Shown here: positions 48,630 to 61,175 of the stretch, one piece after another
Position numbering within the stretch: position 1 is the stretch's first letter
How the letters are laid out: every line of letters starts with the position of its first letter
NCBI GenBank assembly: GCA_002794735.1
Contig: NBAZ01000011.1
Coordinates: 310,001 to 374,000, forward strand
Length of the DNA stretch: 64,000 nucleotides
DNA from: Pyrrhoderma lamaoense
Taxonomy: Eukaryota; Basidiomycota; Agaricomycetes; Hymenochaetales; Hymenochaetaceae
Direction: 5' to 3'
Notes under the pieces: model-generated
The model's input: the letters and a program-made list of their open reading frames with translations, nothing else
What the model was told of the DNA's origin: nothing
Databases searched by the model: none
Translations under genes and position numbers: made by a program

Positions 48630-51198
48630 TTAGAATGCAACCCTGCTTGCGAGACCTGATGTTTCGCGCTCAAAACATTTATGCTGGCTTATTTCATACG
48701 CAAATGCCGTGATAAAGTCATTTGCATTTTTAACGATCTCAAGTCCTCCTGAAACTGACGAAGAGGGTTGAATAGTAGATGCTGTCACCACGCCGTAGTT
48801 GACGGTTACACCTTTTCCTTGGTCTTCAGTTGAGAACCGGATACCTGGGAGACGCACGGCATCTCTCAGAAATTCGACAGCTACAGTAATGATTTCAAGA
48901 TCATCGGTCAACGTGTGATAGATAATAAGAACTTACCTTCACCTACAGCGCCAATAGCTTTCAAGTGCCCGAACGCCTCAAGAACCCAATGAATTGCACG
49001 TCCATTGCTTGCCAATGCTCTCACATTTTCTACCCCTCCTGGTATAAACAACGCATCGAACATTGTCGAACGTTGCCCCTCAAAATGATGGTCTACAAAC
49101 AGTCCCTGGCCCTCTCCAGGTTTTTGTCCTTTCGGATAAATTTCTCCACGTCTCGGGCCGATGAGGAATGGCAAAGCGCCTCCGGCACTGACTGCAGCTC
49201 GCATAGCTTCAACAGCAGCCAGATCGAACCCATCTGCAAAAAGGAAAGCAATCCGGCGGGACTTGATTGTCGGCTTCTTAGGCATGAACTCAAACTGCGA
49301 TAACCGAATTGACTTCCGTCCATGGTTTGGCCGATCCGGTATACCCGGTATTGTCCCGCCAACGTTAATTGCAACCTTTTCCGCAAGATCATGGTCAATA
49401 TCATTCAGCCTTAAAGATGCCGTTTTGTACACCATTGGGTCATCACAATGGTCTAATTCGAAAGATATCGCACTGATCAAGTGATTTTTCTCTACTTCCG
49501 ATAAGGAGTTATAGAATAACTGAGCTTGAGTCCAGTGTTCAGCAAACTTAGCTCCACGAGCTCTTTCTTTGAAACCTGAAACTCTTTCTGGATAGCTGAC
49601 AAAACAAAATTCAGCTACAGTGCGAGGTAATATTCAAGAATCTCACTGTTGGTAGCCACCCTTAGCCACTGGAACAGGAGGTACTTGTTCAAACCGGTTT
49701 GGCCAATAGTTTACTGATCCTTTAAAAATGCGATGGCGCATTGCACCGTCCCTATTAAAATTCATGTATGGGCAAATCGGCCTATTTATAGGGAGCTTAC
49801 AGGCACGTAAGTGCGATAGCCAACGTGCAAAGGAGAAATAGCCGTACCTCTTCCCAGTTAATCCCAAGTCTTGAAATTTGGGTATCAAAGTACGAGAAAT
49901 TGCGTCCTTGAAGTAAAGGATCGTTGCTGAATCCAATGCCAGGAACAACATGACTTGTGCAAAAGGCAACTTGCTCCGTTTGCGTGAAAAACTCGTCCAC
50001 AACTCGGTCTAAAACCATCTCTCCGATGGGCTGAACAGGAATCAAATCTTCCGGCCAGATCTTTGTAGCATCAAGAATATCAAAGTCAAACTTGTGCTCC
50101 TCTGCTTCTGGGATGATCTGGACACCAAGGGTCCACTTCGGTGGTGCTCCATTTTCAATCGCTTCATTCAAATCCTTTCTATGAAAGTCTGAGGATAGCA
50201 GAGCTATGTGATAAGATCACTGATGTACTCATCAATAGAGAATCACGCACCGGGATCCTGACCGCAAATCTTCAAGGCTTCGTCCCAAGTGAAGCTATGG
50301 ACGCCAAGCTCTGGGATCCAGTGGAACTTTACGAAGAAAAGTTCTCCAGCTTGGTTACTAAGCGTGAAAGTGTTGACACCAAAACCTTGCATCATGCGAT
50401 ACGATCGGGGAATTCCGCGGTCAGACATAACCCACATTATCATATGTGAAGCTTGATTACATTTAATAAAAGAAACGAGTTGAGATTTACAAGAAGTCTT
50501 ACTTTCTGGTTGGAGATTAAAATAGTCCCAAAGGTTATTATGAGCACTTTGTCCAGTTGGAACTTCGTTATGAGGTTCAGGTTTAACGGCGTGTATAAAG
50601 TCAGGAAATTTTATTGCTTCTTGTATGAAAAATACGGGAATGTCATTTCCGACCAAGTCCCAATTGCCTTCTGGTGTGTAGAACTTGACAGCAAATCCTC
50701 GCACGTCGCGAACAGTGTCCTAAGTGGTGATATTACTTTTCCTCCGCAATTATAATCATATTTTAATATTTAAACATACTGCACTACCGCGAGGACCCTG
50801 GACTGTGCTAAAACGAGCAAATACTGGTGTAGTACGCGAGGGGTCCGTCAGGACACCGCAGATGTATACTTGCTGGCACTGGTATCAAAGACTTTGAAGT
50901 ATCCAAACGCGCCGGATCCTCGTGCATGCACAACACGCTCTGGGATACGTTCGTGATCGAAACGATGAATTTTCTCTAGACCTATCTGATCTTCAAGTAA
51001 GTGTGGACCTATACTGTCGCCGTTGGACGCCTTGAGCCAAGTGTCAGTATCAGAAACAGGCGCCCCATAATCCGTAGTGAGCCCTGTCTCATGATGTTGG
51101 ATGTCTACTGTATCAGACTTGAGGTCGTTTATCTTTGCATTGGTCGACATGTTTCCGCCCGAAACAGCGGCCATTACTTTAGGAGCAAAGAAAGCCAT
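48630..51198 (-). CDS. Large-subunit (clade 2) catalase with DJ-1-like C-terminal domain
   Basis: Heme catalase that breaks down hydrogen peroxide. The start at 51198 gives [16 protein letters not shown]; Met17 is an alternative start. [22 protein letters not shown] carries the catalytic His91. Then [34 protein letters not shown] with [11 protein letters not shown] (catalytic Asn), a [16 protein letters not shown] block, and [15 protein letters not shown], which holds the heme-ligand Tyr. [19 protein letters not shown] follows. The C-terminal part (from about 49290) reads [20 protein letters not shown] and [15 protein letters not shown], a class I glutamine amidotransferase/DJ-1-like domain typical of large catalases. 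The end is [13 protein letters not shown] at 48630. Roughly 720 residues, many introns, no frame break seen. Confidence 0.93.
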
Positions 51199-51901
51199 TG
51201 TGATATGAAAGAGAGTTGGAACTAGTGAGGGGAGAGGGGGGGTGACCCCTTCTCAGTACTAGTTTTAGTACCATAACATTGTGAACTCGGTGATATGTTG
51301 TGTGTGCTCATCGATGACTTCACTCGTAGTCCGGATTGAAATATGTTTCTATTTACGGACTTGACCAACGCACGATCCAAACCTCGACGCTGAGCTCATC
51401 CTGACCATCATCATCATCTCCCGAGAAGTGTGAGGAGTCAGTAGAGTCAACATTGAAGCGGAACGTGAGCTCTTAGGCTATGTTACATCATGGAAAGTTA
51501 AGTAATCACGATTAGCTTTTCTTTTTCTGTGGCATCGGAGCTGATGTAAGTAAATATCATGATCTAATGAAAGGAAAGCTCGACCATCAAATATAATAAT
51601 AAAGATGAAAGGAGGAATGCTTGCCTTGACTCGCTCAATTAGTGCAAAAGCCAAATCAAAATTAAGTATGACCAGATTTAGCTAGCCTACTTCCGAGGTG
51701 AGTTCCTGAGAGAAAAAAAAAACCAGTTCACATTGACATTTGCAAGGATGTTTCATTACCATGGCAGACCGGTCCATGGCGCCAAGGGATTCATCAAGTT
51801 ATTGATGACCTTTGGGGGATTGCCGTACACATGCACAAATAACGAAATGCATTAATATTCTCTGGGCGACGGGGCAGCGGCCTATGGGCGGGGTATAGTG
51901 T

Positions 51902-52025
51902 GTGTGACTGCCAAGAAGGGTAGAGTAACCCCGAATGGCGGGTCACGTCGGCCTGGACCGAACTCAGGAACACGGAATGGTGAGAAATAAAATATTTCGG
52001 GGTTCGATCGCCCCGCCAGTCGCAC
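51902..52025. other. Nested inverted repeats: structured RNA or tRNA-like element
   Basis: Outer arms GTGTGACTG (51902-51910) and CAGTCGCAC (52017-52025) pair over nine bases with one G-U. Inner arms AACCCCGAA (51927-51935) and TTCGGGGTT (51996-52004) pair perfectly over nine bases. The right part contains GGTTCGATCGCC, close to a Pol III B box, and CGGGG-loop-CCCCG resembling a T-arm with an 8-base loop. It does not fold as a standard tRNA, so identity is open. Confidence 0.35.
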
Positions 52026-52496
52026 ATGGATACAGGCCAAGTACATGTGTAAAAGTGCAAGAAAATAAAAATTTATTGTCATAAAACAAAACAAATTTTC
52101 TCTCAGTGCTTTATGTTTTACTTTGTTTTACTGTTAGCTGACGGAACATGAAGCCAAACAGAGACGACCCTTGGGCGGGGTTGACTGAGCTGCGGTGATT
52201 GCGGTGGGCAGGTGATGGACACGGGTGATGGGAGAGGCTGTGAGTGTATGCGGTATGGCGATGACCGTGTAGGGAAGATGAGATTTGCGGCTGATATGCG
52301 CTGGGATATGATTAAATGGATTTAGGGGCGGGTATCGTGAAGTACAAAAGCGGACGCTGGTCGGTACCTCAATTCCCCATCCCTTTTGCACCAAAGGCCT
52401 TCATCTCCCTTCGCTCGGTATGTCTTTGTCCTCCTCCATCCGATCGTCTTACTCACGTCAATTTTCCTTTTTTTGACACCGATTTTTATAGGGCAC

Positions 52497-52522
52497 CTCT
52501 CTCTCTCTCTCTCTCTCTCTCT
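52497..52522 (+). repeat. CT dinucleotide repeat in 5' leader
   Basis: About 13 CT units, 122 bases before the barwin-like ATG. Pyrimidine tracts of this kind are common near transcription starts of highly expressed fungal genes; the repeat also produces the false Arg-Glu and Ser-Leu frames seen here. Confidence 0.75.
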
Positions 52523-52643
52523 CATTCAAATAGCCACACTCTCTTCTCCTTTTCCCTTCATTCAGTGCATATCTCGCCCCCTCTGTGCTCGTAGCATTCC
52601 TTTCGTTAAATATCAACACAAGTCCCTTCAAGTACCTTCAACA

Positions 52644-53837
52644 ATGTTCGCAAACTCTCTTGTCGCTCTCTTCGTTGCTGCAGCTGCCGTCTCCGGACGT
52701 GTAGTCCCCCGCGCTACTCCCCCGGCTGGTTGGTGGACAGAGGGCCTCGAGCCCTACGATCAGTATCACACTCGTTACCTTGCTCTCAGCTGCCAGAACT
52801 ACCACGGCACTGACTTCTTCGACGAGTGCTGCCATCCCCTCAAGGTATGCATATGATCCTTCCAAGCCACTCGTATATTCAAGTTTCATTGATACTGATG
52901 ATTTTTGTATTATGTTAGGCCGATGAGACTCTTGACACCGCTCGTCCTGCTCAGTGCATTCCTTCTGCTTCTGCCTCTGCTTCTGCTTCAGCAGCTGAGC
53001 CTACCTCCACTGTTTCTACTGGTGATGAAGGCAGCGATGATGACTGTGAGGATGAGGATGATGGTGAGGATGAAGAGGACACTACTTCAGTAGCGGCTAC
53101 AGTTGCAACCTTTGTTGCTACCACCCCCGCCGCTGAGTCAACAACTGCTGCTCCTTCGACAACTGCAGCCCCAGTGACTACCAGCTCAACTACGACCCAC
53201 AAGCACTCTTCTACAAAGACTTCCTCTTCCACTCCAGCGGCCACTAGCACCTCATCTTCGTCTTCTGATTCTTCTTCCTCTGATTCTCAAGTATTTACCG
53301 GAGGAGTGTAAGTTTGATTATTATAATTGTTGTTATGGGGCTTCACAATCTGATCGGTAATTTTCTTTTGTATAATATAAAGTGCCACCTACTACACCCA
53401 GAATGGAGTTGCCGGCGCTTGTGGAACAGTTCACTCTGACAGCGACTTCATCGCAGCAATTGGTAAAAAATATTTTCCCGTTTGGATACTTTATTATTAT
53501 TATTATATTTGGCTAATTGATTACGTCTTTTCTTAAAATAGACGCTGACCGCTATGGAAACACCGGAGAAGTTTCTAGTCTCTGTGGACAACAGGTCAAG
53601 ATTACTAACACTGACAACAACAAGTCTGTAACTGTCACTATCGCTGACGCTTGCCCAACTTGCGAGAACGGTAACTCGATCGACCTTTCTGAGGCTGCTT
53701 TCGAACAGCTTGCCGATTTAGAAACCGGAGAGGTTCCGAGTACGTATATCCTTCATTTTTGATAGCTTCTCTACGTGAATTCGTATAACTGACGTTTTTT
53801 TTGTCTCGGTAAAATAGTCTCCTGGTCTTTCGTTTAA
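52644..53837 (+). CDS. Secreted barwin/expansin-like double-psi beta-barrel protein
   Basis: Secreted protein of about 295 residues in five exons. A signal peptide (MFANSLVALFVAAAAVSG) precedes an N-terminal Cys block WWTEGLEPYDQYHTRYLALS-CQNYHGTDFFDECCHPL that is common in Agaricomycete relatives. A long Ala/Ser/Thr linker follows, with an acidic insert (EGSDDDCEDEDDGEDEEDT) and then a likely O-glycosylated Ser/Thr stretch. The C-terminal double-psi beta-barrel reads GVATYYTQNGVAGACGTVHS, SSLCGQQVKITN and TIADACPTCENGNSIDLSEA, ending ISWSFV at 53837. Such proteins may loosen plant or fungal walls or act as small secreted effectors; no catalytic activity can be claimed. Intact. Confidence 0.86.
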
Positions 53838-54976
53838 GGGATGAACGTTCATCGTATCCCCCTTTCTCGATAATTCTCGCATCTGCTTATTTTTTTCCCT
53901 TGGGTTTCCTATTTTTCCATTCTCAACTCTTCTTTTTTCCTTTCTTTCCGAGTCGATACTCGGGGTTTTCTTTTTTTTTTCCTTGACGGGAGCGGATTGC
54001 TAGGCAAAAGCCGCTCCCAGGGTGTTTAGAAGTCTTTTTTAGCTGGGCGATTTTTAGGAGGGGGAGAAGTTCAAAGTTCAAATTATCAGAAAGGAAGAGG
54101 AAGAGGAAAGGAGGGAGAAGGGAAATATGTTGTTGGGAATTTGAAGTGAGGGGTGGAAAAAAGATCACGAATAATGAAACGGCTCTTTTGTTACGAGAAA
54201 AACTTTTCACGACCACGGGTTTGGGCGTAGCGGTTTTACTCAGAACCGTGTTTCAATCACCTTCCCCTTCATTGATCTTAACCTATCCAACAACATAAAA
54301 CAAGTTAATTTTTTTGTGAAATTAGTAATTAATACCCCCCCTCTCTTGCCTCTTATTGTTTTACCCCCCTCATAAAACCCTTTTGCTGTCTATTGATACC
54401 CCCTCTCACCTGTAATAATTTCATCTATAAAAATTTTGAGGCGCAAGTCGCCTCCTGGTTCACCCTTTCCCTATTGTTAGATATAATAAAGAATCTTTTT
54501 TTTACTCTTTTCCTGTCGTAGGGTGTATTATGTAGCTTGCTACTCTCTATATCGATACACTATTTTTTTTTTACTTTTCTTTATATTGTTCATAATCCCA
54601 ATTTACATTAGTACGGTTAACCTTTTTGAAAATGGACTGAAATTGCGTATGGACTAAAAATGTGAATGGTGTGTGGCTTTTGTGCATTTTGAGATTAAGG
54701 GTTAGATTATAAATTGTAAGGGAAAGGTAGCGTAAGGGAAGGAGGACGATGATACTTGTGGTCGAGGAGCATAGGTATAGTGGGTAAGATTATGCCTTAA
54801 CTCATTCCTTCGCTACTACTAGCTACACTAGAAAGTAACATAAGTGCACTTATCACTGGCTTGAATCCGAGTTTTGTCGTATTGCCGTAAAGACTTTTGA
54901 TTGGGGATGGGATGGAGTAGGAGGGGGGGGGGAGGTTAGGGTAACTGGTTTCCCCTACCCAACGCTCGCGGTCATA

Positions 54977-55021
54977 CTAAGATTAGGACTAAGATTAAGA
55001 CTAGGACTTAAGCTAAGACTA
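54977..55021. repeat. Degenerate CTAAGA/CTAGGA tandem repeat
   Basis: About seven imperfect copies of a hexamer such as CTAAGA, ATTAGGA, CTAGGA and CTTAAG in a row. It lies in the gene-free region and its right arm gives the Leu-Ser repeats of a false minus-strand frame. Confidence 0.6.
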
Positions 55022-55729
55022 GTGCCTAGCGATGCCGCCAAAAAAAACACTAACACTAATGGAACTACATGTAATTCGATTGGATGGGGGATGGGTTTAC
55101 CGAGTAAGGTCAATGCAATAGATGTTATATTGTACATTATGCATGGATAGGTACGTCCTTGTTCGGAGTTTCCAGAAGAAGGTTGAGGAAGAGCGGATTG
55201 GGGGGGGGGAGGGGGTAATCGTTTTGAACTGTTTCTCATCCTTGATCTTGATCCTGGATCCTGAACACCCGTCTGTTTTTTAGTATTTACTTTGACATTA
55301 GTCTTTCTCTCCCCCCCCCTCTCTCTCTATCTCGTTCCCGCTCCTGAGCATCTTTAGATCAAGACTTTCCAGGGGAAATGGAGAGAGGCGAAGAGGTTGA
55401 GGTAAGATCGGAGAAAGCTCAAGAGGTAAGGAACTGAGTGTGTGGAGTGTCTACGCATGTATAAGTATAATTATAATATGTTGTAACGGTAATTTATTTT
55501 TAAACCTTGGAAGAAAGTTTAGATGAGCCCGAGCGAAAAAAACTGTCATGATTGTCAAATAGCCAGTATTGTCGTTATGATTAATATTTATGCGTAATGA
55601 TGATACCTTGTTGTTCGGGGATCGTCAAGTGCCAAGTTCTCATGTTTACAATAATAATAGATAATAACAATAAATAATAATAACTAACGTAGATTTTGGA
55701 TCATGATATCAGTACGTGTATATTATAAT

Positions 55730-55781
55730 AAGGAAAGTGCATGTACATGTACATGTACGTATATACCATGATACTTTCCTT
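55730..55781. repeat. Inverted repeat flanking a CATGTA tandem
   Basis: AAGGAAAGT (55730-55738) and its exact reverse complement ACTTTCCTT (55773-55781) flank a self-complementary (CATGTA)n run. It would form a stable hairpin in DNA or RNA. No flanking duplication or transposase was seen. Confidence 0.55.
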
Positions 55782-58413
55782 GTATAGCACACTCACATAA
55801 AGCCGATCTACATGGGATCGAGATGAGCTAAATCACTAGCAATGGAGAATAGTAAGAAAAAGAAGGAGAACATGACAGTAATGGAGGGGAAAAAATCCCT
55901 CTCGCCATATATCAACGTGATAAGTTAAGTATCACTCGGTTGCGGAAGCAACACAGAACAAAAAAAAACGGTAACAACTCCCGGGGAAGGGGAAGAAAGT
56001 CAACTATTTTTAAATCAATAGATACCGAAAGAGGATAATATAAATAAATATGGGTGTTTATTGTTATTATTTCTGATTATAATTATTGCAAGTGCTAAAT
56101 ATAGAGCAATGAGAAAAGGCACCGAAGATTCTGATGGGAAAATAAAGGAAGGTAAGAGAAAGGGAAAAGACGTCTTATTCCCCTCGGGAGTAAGATTTTT
56201 GTTATGATAATAAAACCAAGGAGCTGCCCTGAGAAGTAGTAAGATGGGGGTGCATGATTAAGAAACCCCGCTAGATATTGTGGCATCGTTCGAACTGTGG
56301 GATGTTATAAGGACTTAAAACACATCTTACTTACTGAGCTACACAGAAGCGCGCAAAGTCATAGTAGATGATTAGCGTATATAGTTTTGCATTATGCTAG
56401 GTAGTTCGTGTTCTTTGTTTTGATAAATAGCTTCGTGTCTCCGAGGAGGAAGGTAGAACAGAACTTTATCAGTTTCTTGTGTAATCATTTCTTTTGAATG
56501 ATTGTTTCCTGTAAACGTCTCACTTTCCTATAGGACACAAGCGCGTGAGGATTCTCATCGGAAGTATAACTATAGAATACGATTCAGGATGGGAAGTGTA
56601 CCAATGGAAAGGAAGCAATTCACTCGTGATGCTGCGGCCGCAGCGTCCCGGGTATCTTAATCAATATGTTGTGAGTGGCTGAAGTGATCGAATGTCTCTA
56701 CCCGCATAACACGGATGCCTGTAAGCGATGTAGTTAGTCGAAAAATTATACATATGTTTCTAAAAGGCGTGAGGCATAACTACAAAGTTGTTCTCATGTC
56801 GATGCTTTGTTCAAAGCTTCATTGTCGTATAAAGAAACATACCTTTTGTGTATAAAATAACGTGTATGGGAAATATAAGCAGCTCTAGTCGGTACGTCAA
56901 GTTAGAAATGAGACTGGAAACCGAAGAAGGATACTTGCAGAAAGAAAGGACGTTGAAAAAGACAGAAGTGGAGATGATAGATGGAGAAAAGGTGTTGACA
57001 ACTACAGAACATAGAAAAAGACTAGCACGTGGGCATGAACGAATGTTGTAGTTTTCTTTTCACATTCTTACTATATCTCTCTTGCTGTACCCACTTTTTG
57101 AGTACTTACCCTCGGATACTTGCTTTTCATTACTTATTATTCACCGTGCTTACCAGTCAGCATTTACCATCTCGAGTAAAAGAGTCGTCTCTACCTTTGA
57201 GGATGTGTTAGTATGAAATGAGGAAGATGGCTAGAGTGAAAGGAATTGGATAGGATGAAATTCGCGAACGAAGGGAGCTTGATTGAGGTGAAACAACTCA
57301 TGACCACGGTGTCAGGAAAATCATTTGATCCTTAAAGACATATTTACAAAGTGATTACTCTGGGTCTCGAAGGGGTTTTGACCATTGTTGGGAGTGCTGA
57401 TGACACTAGACCAAGTAATCGAACGAAAAATATTAAACCCTCCTTGTGTTCGATTGACATATATACTTGTCAGATACTCATCTTGGAGCTGGAAACCCTA
57501 TGGCATTCTCTATTGCAAGTATCTGACCCGGTCTATCTTGGATCCTCCTATCCTTCGCCGATATCTGTCTTGATTCCGTCTCGTATTTTACCTGTCCTCA
57601 ACTATATTCAAATGAGAGAAGAACACTTACAGTAGACAAGTTTATTGCTACTCTATAATAACTATCATCGATGTTTCCGTTCGTGATAAGTCTAGTTTGG
57701 GTTATAACTTATAAATAATGTGACGTCTTTCTGATCTTGTAAGCGCCGAGAAATACTGTTATCTCGTTATTCCCATTGTTATCTCCATTATGATTCTGTT
57801 GATCTCATCGTCTTGCTGATTTTGAAGGCCTAATCTTCCTAAGAATATATACTGAGATTCTATGCATTTGTCAAAAGCGCTCAGCTCAGCCTAGCAATCT
57901 TTTCTTATACGTATGTTACCTTTAGGAAAAGGTCTACCAAAAAGAGTTTCGATCAAGAAGAGAAGATGTTGACGTGCTGGCTGCGCCTGTGTATGTCTAG
58001 ACTGCAACAAAACCTTAACTTGCGAGACTATAATAATAAATATATCCAGAGGGTCAACTTGCACAACGGATTATTTTTTGCCGATAGACGCCCATGAATG
58101 ATCATGTGTGATCTCTTTTCTGTGTACATGCCCTGCTTCTCAGACATCTTAGTTACTTCACATTTTATGAAGAACATGAGGCATAGGCAACGTAATGCTC
58201 AACGCAACGGTAGACTTGATTGTGCCTTCTTTCTCCTTACTGGTACAAGAGTTAACGGTCGCAATACTGTACTTTTCTCTCATGATCTCGGCTGTTATTG
58301 CTTCTTATTATAGCAAATAGGCGCCCAACGGTATGTAAGATAAATCTGCTATAGAGGATACTACTAGCTTAACGCCCACTCTTTCAGCTTTACTTCGTTA
58401 TCGCTACTAGGTC

Positions 58414-61175
58414 ATGCCTCCGTTCGAAATGTCCGAGATGGCAGCTATGCTTAACTGTAATGATATAGGACAGTTACGAATGATGATGGAGACACTTGGA
58501 ATAAACCCCGATCAAATCGACAGGAATGATGCTCTTCGTTATCCTAGACAAACTATTTCGGGTAGCTACAACAGTGCTGACGATATAGAACAGCTCATGC
58601 AGGTTAAGGCAAAACTTGAGATAGAAGCCACTTTACCTCCGGAGAAAGTGGTGCCTCTGCCACGTTACATAGTAATGAGAGAATTCAATGATGCTAATAC
58701 CCTACAATATAGGAGACACTTTATCAGGCAAACTTTTATTGGTATGAGCAAATGTTATTCGAAAAGAAATCTCAAAGATCTCAAACGAGGTAGGGATTAG
58801 TCATGGCTGAAAACTATCTTTTATATTTATTTTTTTTCTAGTCAGACTAAGGGATATGTTTGTCCGAAAGGTTCATGAAGTACGTCTTTTAATGATTCTT
58901 CAAATGAACAGATATCACAGTGTTAATAAGATATTCTACCGTTATGGACCAATGATAGGGGAGATATTTTCTCTGCAGAATAATAAGCAGATCCTGTACG
59001 TGATTCGAGTTTAAAATGAGCTAACCAGACACATTGATTATCATATTATAGGCAGAGTCGTCGCCGTTTCCTTTGCTGTAGAGGACCAGTTCGGGGACAC
59101 AACAAAAATCGCAATTTATAACTACCCCTGTATGCTCGAAGCTTCTGCAGATGAAGTAAATACCTTATTTCCGATCGGTAGTATACTTGCTATACGAGAG
59201 CCTCTATACAAGTTCACATCATATGGTCATCATCCTATGATCCGAATTGATTCCCCGTCAGACATAGTATTCTTGGCTCCAGATTCGGTATATTTAAGGG
59301 ACGTTCGTTGGCCCAAGGACAAGCTCCCTCTCACCCCTACTCTTCCTACTACATCTGAGACGTGGAAAGCACGGGGAGTAGCAGAATTCAAATCGAATTA
59401 CTGGTTTTGTGCTGCCATATCATTCACCGAAGGTCTCAAGCTAGACCCAAACCATCATATCCTGTTGCTAAATCGATCCGAGAGTTATTTACGACTTGGG
59501 TGGTACAACTCTGCTCGACATGATGCCGAAAAAGCCCTTCTTCTTGGTATCGCTGATCCAGCTTTGAAGAAGAAGGCTGTTTATCGGGCAGCAAAGGCTA
59601 GCTATCTATTCGAGTTTTATGAGAGAGTTGCAAAGCTAGGAGAAATGCTCCCCGATGATGCAGACATCCAGGACCTTGTAAACAAGGCTCATCAACGTCT
59701 ACAAGAAAGAGATACTGGAGAATATGACTGGATTACTGCATTTAAAGATGCACAAAAAGTCGTTCCCCGTCTTGACCTTGCGAACTACAAGGGACCAGTA
59801 GAAGTTAAGGAACCCGAAAACGGTATACGTGGGCTATTTGTGACTCGGGACGTCGAAATTGGGGAACTCCTCGTTCGTACTCATTTTTAAATATTGTGTG
59901 GTTTTCTGATTTGATCTATAGTTGGTAGCGAAACCTATTGCTTCATACTTGCTTGGTGAACTTCCAGGCCAAGAATTAGAAGCCTTTTACTCCCATGATC
60001 TCTTGAGAAATAAAATAGATCGGTATCATAACGTATCAATAATTGGAAAAGTAGTACAAAGGGCTTGGGATGATCCAAATGTCGGGCTGACTATCTCAGC
60101 TATGTATGCAAGAGAAGAGACGAAGAAGCCCGCCTTGTATCCTATCTCAGCTATCCCTAAAGATGATTTACCGACATTATCGGATCCACGAAGGCCCCTT
60201 TCGGATATTGATATAGTGCGAATTGAAGGAGTAATTGTTATGAACGTCTTCGGTTTTGGAGATGTTACTAAGAAAGGGACCAGAGCCGAATTCGGAGAGC
60301 ATTCAGGCTTATATGAGCTTCCATCATTTTGTAATCACTCCTGCATTCCTACAGGGACACGTTACTTTTACGGTGATATCATGGTCGTGCATGCAGGTCG
60401 TAATCTCAAATGTGGAGAAGAAGTCACTTTAGGATATGTGGAAAATCTTACGGGGTCAAGTGATGAACTACTTAAACATTGGGGTTTTGTTTGCAACTGC
60501 TTATTGTGCAAAGCGAACCACAACGAACCAGAATCAAATAGAAATTTCAGAGAAAGGATACTTACTACCCTCACCTCCAACAAGAAAACTTTAACTGCTA
60601 ACCAAGCCAAAAATTATGTTTCTCAGTTGAAAAACAGCTATGAGGATACTGAGGACCGCCAACGTTGTGGGATAAATCCTATGTTAGCTTCCGCGTACAA
60701 TGCTTTAGCATATGTGTATCAGAAGAAGGCTCAACATGATCACGCATTCTGGAGGCGCTCAGCAGAGGCTCAGATGGATTTTCTTGAAGCTTCCGGAGTA
60801 ACGATTATCGATAGGAGTGTCTCAGGACGAATTGGGAGTAGATCAAGAGACGGACTACCAATAGATTCTCAGAAGATGGTGGCAGTGGGACTAGAAGAGC
60901 AAATACTCGCAGCGATGCAGATATCGCATATCCTATTATCAGTAGGTGAGATGAAGCGAGCGATTGACTGGGTGAAGGTTTCTATCTGGTGTTAGTTTTG
61001 TTAGTCTTTTTCAAGAGAATCAGTCGTACTAATTCCCTATCATGTAGTTAATAAGCTACTTACTGGAGGAGGAAGGGACATATTCCTTAAGCGGCTCGGG
61101 CTGAGCTCAGCCAAACTGAGCTCCTTGATCTTGTGGAACGGGACAATTCGATATTTATGTGATACACAAAGTTAG
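58414..61175 (+). CDS. TPR and SET domain protein (putative lysine methyltransferase)
   Basis: Resembles fungal TPR-SET proteins, putative protein lysine methyltransferases. The start at 58414 gives MPPFEMSEMAAMLNCNDIGQ. A beta-rich region (GRVVAVSFAVEDQFGDTTK, IAIYNYP) precedes TPR-like helices (ARGVAEFKSNYWFCAAISF, LNRSESYLRLGWYNSARHD). The SET domain begins around IRGLFVTRDVEIGELL and continues after an intron with LVAKPIASYLL; it has the core ELPSFCNHSCIPTGTRYF (NHSC) and EEVTLGY, then a post-SET-like FVCNCLLCKA. A helical C-terminal part follows. I join the last exon by a GTTAGT donor near 60990 (phase 1) to FNKLLTGGGRDIFLKRLGLS, ending at 61175; without it the protein stops at 60995. 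Introns near 58790-59050 are less certain. Confidence 0.75.

Larger units (their letters stand above)
51199..52643. other. Divergent promoter region of catalase and barwin-like gene
   Basis: No protein gene seen. It contains an inverted-repeat element at 51902-52025 and a CT microsatellite at 52497-52522 (listed separately). Confidence 0.45.
53838..58413. other. Gene-free, homopolymer-rich 4.6 kb region
   Basis: Poly-T, poly-A and poly-C/G runs are frequent, including G runs near 54922-54932 and 55200-55210 and a C run near 55311-55319 beside CT repeats. I found no family signature; frames at 53923-54216, 54955-55239, 56095-56286, 56848-57051, 57351-57635 and 58098-58313 look like composition artefacts. 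Long 3' UTR, non-coding RNA or relic DNA are all possible. Confidence 0.45.

Noticed and set aside
51990..52027. tRNA gene 3' half (GGTTCGATC with CCCCG stem)
   Set aside because: The T-arm would need an 8-base loop, three extra bases separate it from the acceptor arm, and no D-arm or anticodon arm folds; kept only as a structured element.
52322..52856. Open frames on both strands across the CT repeat (Arg-Glu and Ser-Leu repeats)
   Set aside because: They come from the dinucleotide repeat; the real gene starts at 52644 with a signal peptide.
52951..53250. Minus-strand 99-codon frame rich in Val, Ala and Ser
   Set aside because: It is the antisense shadow of the Ser/Thr linker of the barwin-like gene.
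56848..57051. 67-codon Lys/Glu-rich frame
   Set aside because: No homologous motif, no promoter or splice context; compatible with chance in a gene-free region.
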